Part shown: one piece after another, positions 24,194-36,932 of the stretch
Position numbering within the stretch: position 1 is the first letter of the stretch
How the letters are laid out: each line of letters starts with the position of its first letter
NCBI GenBank assembly: GCA_039720395.1
Contig: CM077834.1
Location: 6,406,607 to 6,470,606, forward strand
DNA from: Liquidambar formosana
Lineage: Eukaryota; Streptophyta; Magnoliopsida; Saxifragales; Altingiaceae
Reading direction: 5' to 3'
DNA: 64,000 nucleotides
The notes under the pieces: generated by a model
What the model saw: the letters and a program-made list of their open reading frames with translations, nothing else
What the model was told of the DNA's origin: nothing
Database searches by the model: none
Position numbers and translations under genes: made by a program

Positions 24194-27100
24194 TTGGGGG
24201 GATTGCTTTCTTTTGGTGTGTGAAACCTGGTGGGGTTTACATTTTCTTTTTGCTTCGTTTGTTTTCCATTCCTTACCATTTCAATAGAATCCAAGTTATT
24301 CATTTCTTTTCTTGTATTTTTTCAGTAACCAAACGGGGTATTTGTTTAGTCAGTTAGTTTTCTGGGAATTGCTTTGTTTCGTCGTGTCAAAAGTGGTGGA
24401 ATATATTTGATTTTTGCTTCGTTATGTTTCTTGCTTTGCTTTGGTGTGTGAGATATGGTGGGATACATACGCTTTTGGAATTCACGGATTCTGTTTTCTA
24501 AAAGCGCAGATTTTTTGAGCTTCTGGTTTTCTATGAGAATGTCGTTGTAGACAGATTAAATTGGAGTTGATTAGAGATTAATAATGTGCAAGGTTTTATG
24601 CCCTCTTTCTATAATGTATGAATTATAGCGTAAATTATCAGCCTTTATTTTTTTCTTCATCAAAAAATTTATGGCTGGTACACAGACAAGCTACATATGA
24701 ATAACTCAGTGTGTTCAGGCTCGTACACCAGCTGGGCAAGCTTTAGCTTGAGTTAATTAGGATTGGCTTAATTAGGCTATGAATAGTTGAGGTAGGCATT
24801 GTAGAGCTGTAATAACTAGCAACATAACAGTGCCACTATCTAAATACATGACAATATATTTGAGCTGAGCACAATATTGCTTGCATGTGCTGCCAATATG
24901 CATGACTCAGTGCATGGGCGTGTACCTATATTCAGATGTTATGTTGGCGATAAAACTTTTGGTTTGAGCTTAAAACCACTTGGATGCAGCTCTCTAGGAT
25001 ATATCCAGAAAAGGAGTTATTCACGTTCCAATCATCTCATATAATGCACATAAATAATAGCATACTGGTGTTACAGACTTACAGTAACAATGATACATGC
25101 ATTCTTCGGCAACACTAAGCACTGCTATGCTCCTTTTTGAGGATTTTATTTTTCTATTGAAACTAACGAAGCCACAAGATTCATTTGTTTCCCTTTTTCC
25201 TTGTGTGAGGTGTGATATAATTTAGACTTTTAATGCAGGTGACAGTGTACCAGTGCCTTGAAGGGGGGGTTATCGCTGTATTGCAGTCTTACGTTGATGA
25301 AGATGTAAGAAAAGGGACCCTTCATTAAATGTTTTCTTATCTTAATAAGTGCAAGGGTATTTACATATGTGTGAAGAAATTGTAAACCTACAAGTTTTCT
25401 TAACAAGCATTTGGGATTTCCATGTGCTTTGTAGATCAGAAGGAAGAATCTTTTTATACTTTGAGCTGGGCATGCAATACTGATGGGACCCCATTTATAG
25501 TGGCTGGAGGAATCAATGGAATAATTCGTGTCATTGATGCTGGCAATGAGAAGATACACAAGGTTCATAATCTTAGAATTGGATCTTCTACTTTCATAGC
25601 CACTGGTAGTAGTTGTAGCTGGTTTAATTTATTGGCAAGCTCAGAGAAGGAACCTGAAACCACTGTTATACTTCTGGTAGTCCGTAGATACCAACATGGA
25701 TCAGTGGTTACATCATATTATCCTTTCCCATTCCATTTGAAATTTACTCCACTTCAAAGAGGTGCACTTACTGATACGCACAGGGCTCTGGTATTTCATT
25801 GAAGAAACTTGCTGCTTCATTCGGTTCCATTTTCCAATAACATCACAGCAATTCTTCTTTCCTTACTCAAGAATATTTAGAGTCTGGACTGGGATGCTTC
25901 ATATTTTTGTTTCTGGAATTACAAATTAGACATACACCCAATTTATTTCTTTCTTTTTTTTCTTTTTTTTTGGAGTCGTAACATACACCCAATTTTCATT
26001 TCATTTAAAGTCCGAACATAAATTCTGTACATAGTATAATCATGAAAATATATTTCTTTTGTCTGACATGCTCATGTTGCAGAGTTTTGTTGGCCATGGG
26101 GATTCAATAAATGAAATCAGGACTCAGGCATTGAAACCATCACTTGTGGTGTCTGCAAGCAAAGTAAGTGTCATAACTGATTACATTTTTTCAGCTATTT
26201 AATTGTTTGATTTATAATTTACTGTTGACACATTAGTATTGCAAAGGAGTCAATGGGGGATATGACTATCGATAGAGCTGAATGGTGAAAAATGATCCTC
26301 AAGTACATGGTATTAGGCTTTTTTATTTTGAGTTGAGTTTTAATGTATAAAGATTGGACCAGGATGAATCAGTTCGGCTATGGAATGTTCATACGGGAAT
26401 ATGCATTCTGATATTTGCTGGAGCTGGGGGTCATCGCAATGAAGTCTTGAGTGTGGTAAGTGTAAACTACAAGGTAGCTTAAAAAATAAAATTAAAAATA
26501 TAAAATAAATAAATAAATAAATAAAAACTACAAGGGTTATACTGGAAGGTAAGGATTTTTCTGATGTGCTAACTATGTGAGTGCTATGATGACTGTGGTA
26601 GGACTTCCATCCTTCGGATATATATCGCATAGCAAGTTGTGGCATGGACAACACTGTTAAGATTTGGTCAATGAAAGGTAGAAGAAGAACATCTTATTAT
26701 AGTTGGACTTCCATCCTTTTGATTGTTTGATTTTGTTTGCATATAATCAATTTATCAAAGACACCAATTCTATCAGTGTATGCTTTTCAATCCTTGACAT
26801 TGGGCATGCTGCAGAATTCTGGACATATGTAGAGAAATCTTTCACATGGACAGATCTTCCATCAAAATTCCCCACAAAATACGTACAATTTCCTGTGAGT
26901 AGCAGCTGTTTGAGCATTATTTTTCTTATGGGTTACCGATGAGAATATCTTCTCACTGTATCTGAGAATACTTCTGTTGTTTCAGGTATTCATAGCTCCA
27001 GTTCATTCAAACTATGTTGACTGTAATAGGTGGCTTGGTGATTTTATATTGTCAAAGGTGAATTATTACTTGACTTAATGTCAGTGGGGTTACCCATCTG

Positions 27101-28807
27101 AATTTAATATTGAGTTGCATGGGAGGACAGGCTATTATAGATTTATATATGCAATGAAACATTAACCAATAACTGTGGATAATGGGTGGGTGGGTGGGTT
27201 CTGTCTTTCTTTCTTTTTTCTTTTCTTTTTCTTTTTTTTTCTTTTTTTTGGGGGGGGGGGGGGGGTTGTTGGTGAGAGATACTATGTTGCAATATGAATT
27301 GGCCAGCTAAAGTCAGTATAATTGATCATCATCACTGATCTGGTTCAATATGTTGTCATTGCTTGATCAAGCTGTATATATGGTGTTTTGTGAGTGATAA
27401 TATTGGCCTCTGATATCCAGTGGTGTAATTGGAAGCAACTTCAAGAGAGAAAACCATCTGGTGGTTACTAGGATGATTTACTGTGGTGTAATTCAAATTT
27501 ACTTTTAAGAGATAAAATTGAATTGACAATAGTCTTGGGTGTGTCACTTCTTCATATTATTCTCTTTAGACCTCCTGAATGGCCATTGTTCAACTTCTAG
27601 AAAGCAGGTAGCAAGTACGAGTTTTAGGATTTATTTCAACTAAAAAATTTGCTTGGATTTTTGACCTGGAACATGGTAGAAACATTACTTGCTGGAAAAT
27701 ATGATAATGAAGATTTATTTGACATTATTCTTCCTTGAAGTTGCTTCCAGACACATGTTGATATTTACCATTTTCTTACAAGCAAGAGATTTCGTATATT
27801 ATCTATGATCCTAAGTGAATTTTGTTGGACAATTTCAGAGTGTCGACAATGAAATTGTTCTTTGGGAACCAAAAATGAAGGAACAGTCCCCTGGGGAGGT
27901 TAGGATTTCCTCATCACTCTTTCCTTCCCAAATGTCTATATCTGCAAAATTGTATTTTTTTTATCTTAGTTTTTCGTTTTACTGTGCATTTTTATTTTCT
28001 GCTACTCCAGTCACTGATTCTGATTAGTCGTGTAGATTTCAATCCTCGAGCTGTCTTCTGCTCTGAAAATTGGTTAATATTTCTTGTTCAGGGATCAGTT
28101 GACATCCTTCAAAAATATCCAGTACCAGAGTGCGACATTTGGTTCATCAAGTTTTCCTTGCGATTTCCATTACAATACAGCAGCGATTGGTAATGCGAAG
28201 TGAATTGGAATTATAGTTCCTTCTTTTGTTAGCCTTTAGTGTTACCACATGTTGCGTTAATTTTGATGCTCATTTTTCATCAGTTTGTTCCAAACTAATT
28301 ACCGTATCCATGCAAACCTTTACAGTTTTTTGGGTTTTTGCATGATTGTTGATGAAAGTTTATGCCAATATGATCTTCTCTTTTCCAGGGAATAGGGAAG
28401 GGAAGATTTTTGTCTGGGAACTGCAATCCAGCCCCCCTGTTCTCGTTGCAAGGTTGGTTTTGTTCGCATTTATCAGCCAGTTTTTTATATGAATTGGATT
28501 TTGATACTCACGCTTTTACTCTTGCTCTTTTTTTTTTTTTTTAATCATAATGATAATTTTTCTTTATCAGGTTGTCTCACTTGCAATCAAAATCTCCAAT
28601 TAGACAGACGGCCATGTCCTTTGATGGAAGGTAACTTGAGATCGTTTATTAGTACCTGTTATATGCACTGAATATGGTCTTTTTAACAATTGCAGTTACC
28701 ACAACATTTGCTGACTCTCAAGTCTCAACTCTTATTTATGTTGCAGCACCATTCTCAGCTGCTGTGAGGATGGGACGATCTGGCGCTGGGATGCACTATC
28801 AACTTGA
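23684..28807 (+). CDS. FIE: FIE, WD40 subunit (ESC/EED homologue) of Polycomb repressive complex 2
   Basis: Nuclear WD40 beta-propeller that scaffolds plant PRC2 with the E(z), VEFS and MSI1 subunits and supports H3K27 methylation; in Arabidopsis it represses seed development before fertilisation. Thirteen exons: 23684-23860, 25239-25304, 25440-25562, 26083-26163, 26363-26455, 26602-26677, 26815-26894, 26986-27057, 27839-27898, 28092-28189, 28389-28452, 28571-28630, 28747-28807. Characteristic stretches in order are MAKITLGCEPVVGSLTPSKK, SWACNTDGTPFIVAGG, GHGDSINEIRTQ, DESVRLWNVHTGICILIFAG, DFHPSDIYRIASCGMDNTVK, KSFTWTDLPSKFPTKYVQFP, SVDNEIVLWEPKMKE, YPVPECDIWFIKFS and CCEDGTIWRWDALST. Joined exons give 369 residues once one extra T at 28158/28159 in exon 10 is discounted. 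Read literally, that base shifts the frame and stops at 28393. Donors after 25562 (GTTCAT) and 27898 (GTTAGG) are weak but phase-consistent. The only uncertainty is whether the indel is real. Confidence 0.95.
23893..24340. repeat. GTTTGTTTCCCGAGAAA repeats in FIE intron 1
   Basis: CCGTTTGTTTCCCGAGAAAC plus TGAGGGAAAAGAAAAA at 23892-23926 recurs at 24006-24040, and an inverse copy (TTTTTTCAGTAACCAAACGG) lies at about 24317-24336. A G21 tract occurs at 24173-24193. The pattern matches intron 1 of the PPR gene. Confidence 0.5.
27246..27267 (+). repeat. T/G homopolymer tract in FIE intron 8
   Basis: A T-rich stretch passes into a run of about 18 G. Nearby at 27184-27200 is a GGGTGGGTGGGTGGG tract with quadruplex potential. 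Confidence 0.85.
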
Positions 28808-30440
28808 TAGGCCCATCAGAAGGGGTCCATTGGTGAAATTTCACGTGATTCATTTCTCAAGTATTCCCATATGCAAAACCAAAAAGACTAGGAGCAATCC
28901 ATCAATCAAATTTTCCCAGTCGCTCAGTTGAAAATCGAACTAGCTAGCATAATATGCTGTCTTGTTTCTAATATATTTCCTCCTCAGATGTTTTGGAAGA
29001 TGGTATAGATATGATTATATATAAGAAGTATATTTTGAGATACACCGTACATATAAATATCATAAGAAACATGATGAATTTTTCATAACCCAATTCGGGA
29101 ACTCTACCTTGAGGTGACTGGGGAAGACCTTTCGATACCCACAGAACAGCAAATTGGATGGGTTTTATGATATCTGGTGCCAACTTCGCTTTTTTTCCAC
29201 CAGCTCTTGGAGGTTGAACAAAGATTTTTCATAGAAGTCTACAGTCTCTTATTGCAACATTCACTGTCTCATTATAATCACAACTACCACTACTACTTAC
29301 CATGATGATGCAAATATTTGTTTTGCTGGTCAAGTTTGTTGTCAGTGGAAAGATGGCATCTGCCTTCTCTCATTTTACTCTTACAAAAAATTCATTTTCC
29401 AAGTCTATTTAAGTTGAGATTTTATTTGAAGTCACTCTACTCAGATTGTCCAGTGATTCTTGTATATGAGTAGCCTTTCGATCATTTTATAGTTTCATTG
29501 CTTCCCCACTTTTATCACTCAAAACTATCCCCGGTCAATTCAGGAATCAAAGTTCCTTGCCTATAGCTTCATTTTTCTTTATCAAGTTGGCATCAAGACT
29601 CAAATTATTATTATTAGAGGAACTTGTCCCCAGATGTCCCTTATTATTATTAATTTTTTGGATAAGTGTGAAATATACTGACTAATAAATCTATCAAATT
29701 CGTCAAAGCACTCGAAAATAAACAATAAGAAGCAACCTTTTTTTTTGGGCCAAGCTATAGAACCCACTGTTTTAATATCAGGGTTCAAGTTTCAATTCCT
29801 TAGGGAACGGCTATCGCAACCCCACTTTTTTATAACACCTCCTCCCCCCCCCCCCCATCCCCCCCTCCTTTAGGTTTTATGCAAAATATAAAAGGTTTTT
29901 ACGAAAACCGATCGCACTGTACATTAAAAAACATCATTTCGAACAATTTTGTAAAATAAAGTCTCTCTAAAATTTATTGTTTAAGTAGACTTTTTAGCCA
30001 TTTATAACTTTTATTTCATTTTTTGCCAAAAAGTCTATATACGGAAACCATTAATTGTTCTTGAGGTGTTGTTCTTAGTAGTATACTCGATCCATGCATT
30101 GTAAAAGGCAGCTTTGTAAAACCACCAAATAGCCTTACAATTCTAGTAGGTGGTCATCTTACCAATTCATGGACAAATATATAACTGAGAAAAAGAAGAG
30201 GTCGAGCACAAAATATGTTTGTTACTGTAAATAACGCACATAGAAGTCATCTCTAGAATACAAAATTTCTGATTGGACAAATGAACAATTTTATATTCTG
30301 CCCGACTGTTGCATACACTCAACATATATTTATATGCAAAATATATATATATATATACAAAAAAAGAATGGCCAAACTATATGATTGGGATAATTTTTGT
30401 CCCAAAATTGTACGGCAGGGAATGGCATGAAAAATGTCAA
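28808..30440. other. Convergent intergenic region, FIE and lipid-transfer gene 3' ends
   Basis: Contains both presumed 3' UTRs and, in the middle, the half TIR element at 29803-30055. No additional gene is seen. Confidence 0.6.
29803..30055. mobile_element. One-sided remnant of the GGCTAT(T/C)GCAACC TIR family
   Basis: Begins GGGAACGGCTATCGCAACCC, followed by a C tract and by sequence collinear with the left arm of the foldback element at 45396 (AAGGTTTTTACGAAAACCGA, CATCATTTCGAACAA, TTTAAGTAGACTTTTTAGCC). No matching right end was found. Confidence 0.6.
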
Positions 30441-33400
30441 CTATATTTGTGTCCGTAATCGCGTTAATAAACTCTGCATACTTTCGAGTTTCTGAGTGAG
30501 TTGTTTAAAGTCAGAAAGATACTGTATGGAAGATTCTGAACTACCTAAGTGAGCAATAAGAGCATCACATTTGGCCTGTGAATCCAAGACTGCCGCCTCT
30601 AGCGAAGTTACCGTTGATTCCATAGTTGGATGGAGGCTTTCACTAATTATATTTGAAGATGGAATGATCCCAATACTGCCAGCACTACTACCCCTGCTAA
30701 GCCTTTCTGGGGTGAAAATCTTGTCAAAGCCCTCACTTCCTGTAAGTCATCAATATCTATAAATTAGGTACAACCCACTAAAGAAAATGGAATGGAAAAC
30801 GGTACAAACAGAGATGGAGAGTATCAGCAGAAAGATCCGAATCCAAGAGAATCTTAGCCATTAATGTTTAGTTGAGTTGAGTATTTTGTTTATCTTTTAG
30901 GAAAATACTTGTCTCCACCCAAGGGTAGAGGAGCTCCTCCCCTCCTCCTACTCAAATTTCGCCACTTGTTCAAATAAATAAGAATGGATTGTGTAAATAT
31001 ATTCCCATATTACAGAATTGTGAGCACATTTTCATGAGTCCATATTTGCGTGTTACATGTTTGTGTTAACATGAATGCTTGTCCACATGTCCATATCTGT
31101 GCATCTATTTGTTTGTGTTTTTACATTCATATTTTTCTAAAATATTTATGACATGTGGCAAAAAAAGAATGAAGGTGGGGAGGAGCTCCTCCACCCTAGG
31201 GTAGAGACAAGTAGTGTTCTTTTTATTTGTTATTTGTTTTTAACATGAATTTTGATTTATTTTTCCATAAGAGTTTGAGAATTAAAAGACTTTCACTTTT
31301 AGCAAATATATATTTATTGGTATTTGAGCATTGCATTTTTTACCACCTTTTAATATTTTATTAAAAGTTGCAAATTTTCCCTTCATTCTTATAGTTTCAT
31401 CACAAGAGAGTTTTTTTTATTTATGGATTGATTCCTGATGGCACTGGCTCTACATTTGACCAAAATTCGAAAATTCTTTGGGTAAATTCAAAGCTTATGT
31501 AGTCCAACAATCCCTTTTTCTTCATCAAAAAAGAATCCCTTTTATACTTTTCTGCATTTTCCCAATTTTTACATATTTATAAAACTTATGTGTGTGTAAA
31601 TATATTATTATCATACAACCAGTTTTGTCTTTTGTTATCATCTTTGATTCGCAGTTCTACTAACCTGCACTTAAGAATTACGGCTAGTATTCTAATTTGA
31701 GAATTTAAAGGAGAAAAGGGATTTAGCCATGAGCAATATTTATGATCACATGACAATTTTTTCAAAATTTGTGGAAAATACCAAGGTTGCTCAGTTGATC
31801 TATAGCTGCATGGCCAATAGACCCTTCCAGCTTGAGTACCCGCAGGACACCAGCAGCTATTCGGCCCATTGAGTCAACTTCAGACTTGCACAAGAGAGCA
31901 AGGTGTTGCAGCTCATCCTTGGTCACAACTGCCTCAATCTACATAGTTAAAATCATCATAAACAAGCACCTTACTAAAAATATAAGACACTGATCAAATA
32001 ACTAGGTATTTTAATCTCATTACCGGCTGCTTAACAGAGAACTTCAAGTTTTCCACCACCCACTTCGGCCATTTCATTGTCAACATTGTCCTCGGAGATC
32101 ACTACCATGCGAACTTCAAGATTTATCCCTCCAGATTTCTCAACAGTTTCTTTGATCCCTTTTGCAGGTAAACCAGTTTGATGGATGACCTTTGGAGCCT
32201 GGGGCTTTAAGGTCTGCAAGCCTTCTACAGTAACCTGCATGCATTCTTATAATGCATTAGACCTCAAATAAAATATTTACAATATCAAAATCAAGGCAAA
32301 TAAATAGAACGTAATGACATTCCTTTGGAAATCAAGATAAATTTTTTTTCTGGACAATCGATAGAACCCATACCCCTAAACCCCCAATATCAACAAAATG
32401 GGTATCAATGCTTCTCCCCAAGCTTGAACTGGTGATCGTTCACTCAACAAGTGAGGAGAATGCCACTAGGATATCATGCCACAAGTATATAATCAATCCT
32501 GACCTAACCCAAACTAAAACTTCCCTAACCTTGAACCCAACCAAACTCCCTAACAAAGTTTCTAATTTCAGCAGTCTGCCAATCATGGTCAGCTTAAAAT
32601 ATAATCAAGGTTTTATCTCCATTCCAGCTTGTTCTATCAACCCTAACTCCCCTTGGTACCCCCACTTTGTTGACCTAGATCCGACCCAAAGTAAGATTAA
32701 CCAAACCCAACATGACTAAAGGTTGGATTGGGGTTAGTTGTGACTCAGCTTGGACCCAACCAAGTTGCATCATTGATCAGAAACTCAGAAAGCATGCCTA
32801 ATTAAGGAGCAGTTGGGACAAAACAGAAACTTCTGACCCTAGGGCTACTACTACCCACCTCTGCAGAACTTTATTTTGAAGTAGGCACCTCATTGTAGAT
32901 TTGCAAGTACTTGCAACTATGATATTCAGAATATCTGTGAGGTCATAACTGATTCTACCTCATAAGACTCTGCAAACCAAATGACATAGGCATTTTGTTT
33001 CACTCATCTAGGCTAAATATCCCCTACAATAAATTCATATTCAATGTGTAAATATATTCTATGGATTATGATTTTTATTACTTTCTAAAACTAAATAAAA
33101 TGAGACATCCTCACCGTGATCAATTCCACGGGATATTTCAGCATTCCATGTAATTTTCCTTTGCCATTCTGCACCTGCTTGGGATTACTTTTCGCTTTCA
33201 CTTGCAAACTCTGGAAAGTTGTGTGCCAACACTTCCCTTCTCTGCCAACATCTTCATGATTGCTAAACCACCACCTTTCTGCCATCTCCTGTGCACCTTC
33301 AAGAGCAAATAACCAATCTTTCAATTCTATAGATACATCCACATCATCTGGCTTTCCAAAGTGCAAGAAATCACTATCGCGTTCATCTCCAGATCTTCCA

Positions 33401-36400
33401 CCTGAAAATGAAAAATATAAATATAAATTGCAGTGAGATAGAAGTGAGAAAAATATAATGACAGAAAAGCACAGCAGCATGAAGTCACAACCATTTAAAC
33501 AAAATTTCTCAAAAATTATAATTCCATACTCTTTTCCAAATTATCCACAGCAAGAGGTGATGCTTTGAAAAGTTTGGACAACGGCCCTGCTGATAAGTTC
33601 TCTAACCCTTTTGAGAGCCCCTCCCCAGGACCACCATCAGGTCCAAGTATTCCAAATCGATGCAGCAGAGCTTCAGCATAATTCATTCCCCCACCAAGGC
33701 GAACACCAGCAATACAAGCTGACACGCTCAAACTATGGCACTCCATATCCCGTGCATTGTATGGAATCACATGCACCATGTTTATGTCCAGAAATGGAAC
33801 TGTGAAAACTTTGCCATTTGATCGATGTGTGCTCTTTTTGTGTATCCAAAAGACAGCCCTAAGTTGAGGGCATCCATTTCCAGCCATCAGATGACCATTA
33901 TCAACAGAAGTTAATGCTGTGCCATTCTCACGTGCCAGATTTCCCTCAGTGTCTACACAATCCACCTCAACACTCTCCCAGCGTAAAGCGGATGAAACAG
34001 CAATGGCACCACCAAGGGTTCTGTGAGTAACCTTGATGAACAAATCTTCTCCAACAAACCGAACCAGAGGCATTCCTTGAATATTGATGGAAGAAGACTC
34101 TAAAAATCTAAGCTGAAGGTCCTTCACTGCTAAGCTTACAGCAGTATCACTAGGAACCTTTTCCATCAGCCTTCCACCAAAAGAATCATCTATAACCTTC
34201 TTCGGCCTGTTATTTTTTCCAACTATGGCTATCTTCTCACAGACTCTACCAAAGTAGGCATACAGATCCAGGACAAAAAATAACTGCTCAACTGAAGTGT
34301 TTGACGAATACTGTTGACAAGCAACCCCTACTCTGACAACACCCCCAGGAGGAGGAACATTTATCAAAGGGCTCCCATCTGCAGTTGCCATAGCTACCTC
34401 GATACAAGCATCTTTAAGCTCAACACATCTCCACAAACCTGAAGACCACCCAAGAGAACTTTGAAGTCCGGTTAGGCCATTACAAGTTTCTAGAGACAAA
34501 CTAAGGTGTGAAGCTCCACTTGTCCATTTCTTCTGGCTAGCATCAACTGGTTGATCTTCCCACAGACAGAAGCAAGCAGGATCCTTATCCAGGTTCAGTA
34601 ACCTGAGTTTTAGTGAAGGTGATTCTGAGAAGAACAAATTGTTAATATGAAGCCTTGCTCCAGCAAAGGAGCTCTGAAATGTGGTGTTGCCGTTCCTAGC
34701 AGGATTATTCAATTTCCCCGTGTCCATAGGAACAGTGAGATCTAATTCTTTGAGAGTGAATATCAGAGAATTAACTGAGAAATCTGGTAAAATAGCACCA
34801 GGATTGACTACAACCCCATCAGCTAAGAAGGAACATATCCTCAAACAGGATTCTTCCTGAAGATGAATCTGAGAAAAGAATAGGAAAATAATAATTAAGA
34901 ACTAGCAAAGCTGGTATATGTAAATACAGAGGTCTTTTATTAAAAAACTTGATGCATACCATAAGAGGCTGACAGTCAATAACCGTCTGTGAAGCAAAAG
35001 AAGGCGGGGCTGGGGTGGGCTTGACCTGAAGAGAATGGAGGCATATGAGAGGAACACCCTCAGTTAATTGCCACTGCTGGTCTCCTAGCGGATATATTGG
35101 TGGACAAAAGTTCTGACCTGTTAAAACAATAGATGAATGACATCGACTATAGATGGCATATATCTAATCGTAACAAAATTTTAAAGCCTATGCCCTGGAT
35201 CTAACTTTAATTTAATGACAAATTAACTGATACCAAATTCAGGAATCTGCAAAGAGTCTGTTGTAACTGCCTGCATTGATGGCTGCACTAAGGTGCATGG
35301 GGGATGTGAAAAGGTATCCCTGCATTTAGCCATGCACTTATAAATTAATATCCAAAACCATATAATAACATACTCATATTAAAAATAAAATATAAAATGT
35401 AAAATGCCTCGTACAACAATTTGGGGCCCGTTGCATAAATCCTATTCGCAAAATTTTGTGTTAAATCACAGGATATGACATCTGAATTGAATGGTTTCAG
35501 CAAAAATACGATATGACTAGTGAGGAATAGATTGAGTACTTATTTGTGAGGATGCGGAAGTTGAACTCTTAACAATAATAGACAAGCACTCAAGCTTTAA
35601 AATAAAAATACACAATAAGTAATTATATATGGTAGAAAAAGTTTTGTAGTTGGAACAGCCAATAAAAAATTCCACTAGCATTAATGCTAAATCCTTCAAA
35701 CAACTGAAACAATGAATTCAAAAGCTATGTCCTATATGTACCAAAACTCACTGTCAGACTGAAACTACAAGAGAATGTCTGGGGGGAAAAAATTCACTAG
35801 CATCAATCCAAAAAACAGTGAAAATACAATGAAATTTACCTTAAAAACAGTCCACCAATCATAATCCGACTCAAGTTATTGGCAGTTTCTCCATCAGAAA
35901 CACTTGCCTGCAAAAAAAAAGTACATCCTAGCATGAGATGTTGGAGTACCTCCACAACTCCCCACCCCAAAGCAAAAAATAAAAGAAATAAATGACTAAC
36001 TAACGTAGATAATGCCGAAACAATAACATAACATTGCACAAGGGCCACTGGAGTAACTGGAAGCAAACAGCACAGGCGTAACATTGTTAAAGTAAGGGAT
36101 GTAAAACCCTTTGAAGGGCAGGGAATGCAGATTACAGCATAGAATATGCTCATTTCCAGGCCCTATAAGCAGAAGCCATTAGTAGAAAATAAAAGTGCTC
36201 CAGTCTCAGTCACAATCCTTGTGTTTTGATTGACTGGTCAATAAGCCCTTGAGTTGCACAAAGGATATTCCTATGAATAACTCATGCCAACAGAAATGAA
36301 GAGATTAATGTAATTATAATTCTATATGTCCCTAAAAGACATTTAAAGATTGTGTTAGTTTAACATATCACTCAGCTCCGCAAGTCTAAAATAATTATAA

Positions 36401-36892
36401 TTTTCAATTTTCTCTATTTCTCAAGTATTTATTATTTCAATTATAGCAACCTATAAGATGCCTTATGGAAAACATACAATGAATTAAAGGATAAGCCTCA
36501 GGATTGCTGGCAATGCTTCCTATGTTTTCCCAAGAATTAATCAGTCTTACCTACTTAAACTTGGATCAAAACAATAAGATGATGTTATCAGAAAAGTAAA
36601 GAATTCAAAGTGCCATAGAACTATACCCGAGAAAAGAAGAGAGATTGCATCAAAAGCTCAAGCTGAAACTCTGCAATAAATTGGAACTGTTCAGTTAAAT
36701 AAAAATGTGACTTGAAAGAATCTTGCAAACTCCATTAGATGAGAGATCAAGAACCTCAAAGATTTTCAGGCAATCAAGGTACAAAAAAGGGAAGCCAACC
36801 TGCATCTTTGATGCAAAGAAATATGTGGTCCACAACAATAGATACTAGAGAACGTCCTGCTGCTTCTGAAGATCGCTGTCAGGATTCCAAGG

Positions 36893-36932
<40 letters not shown>

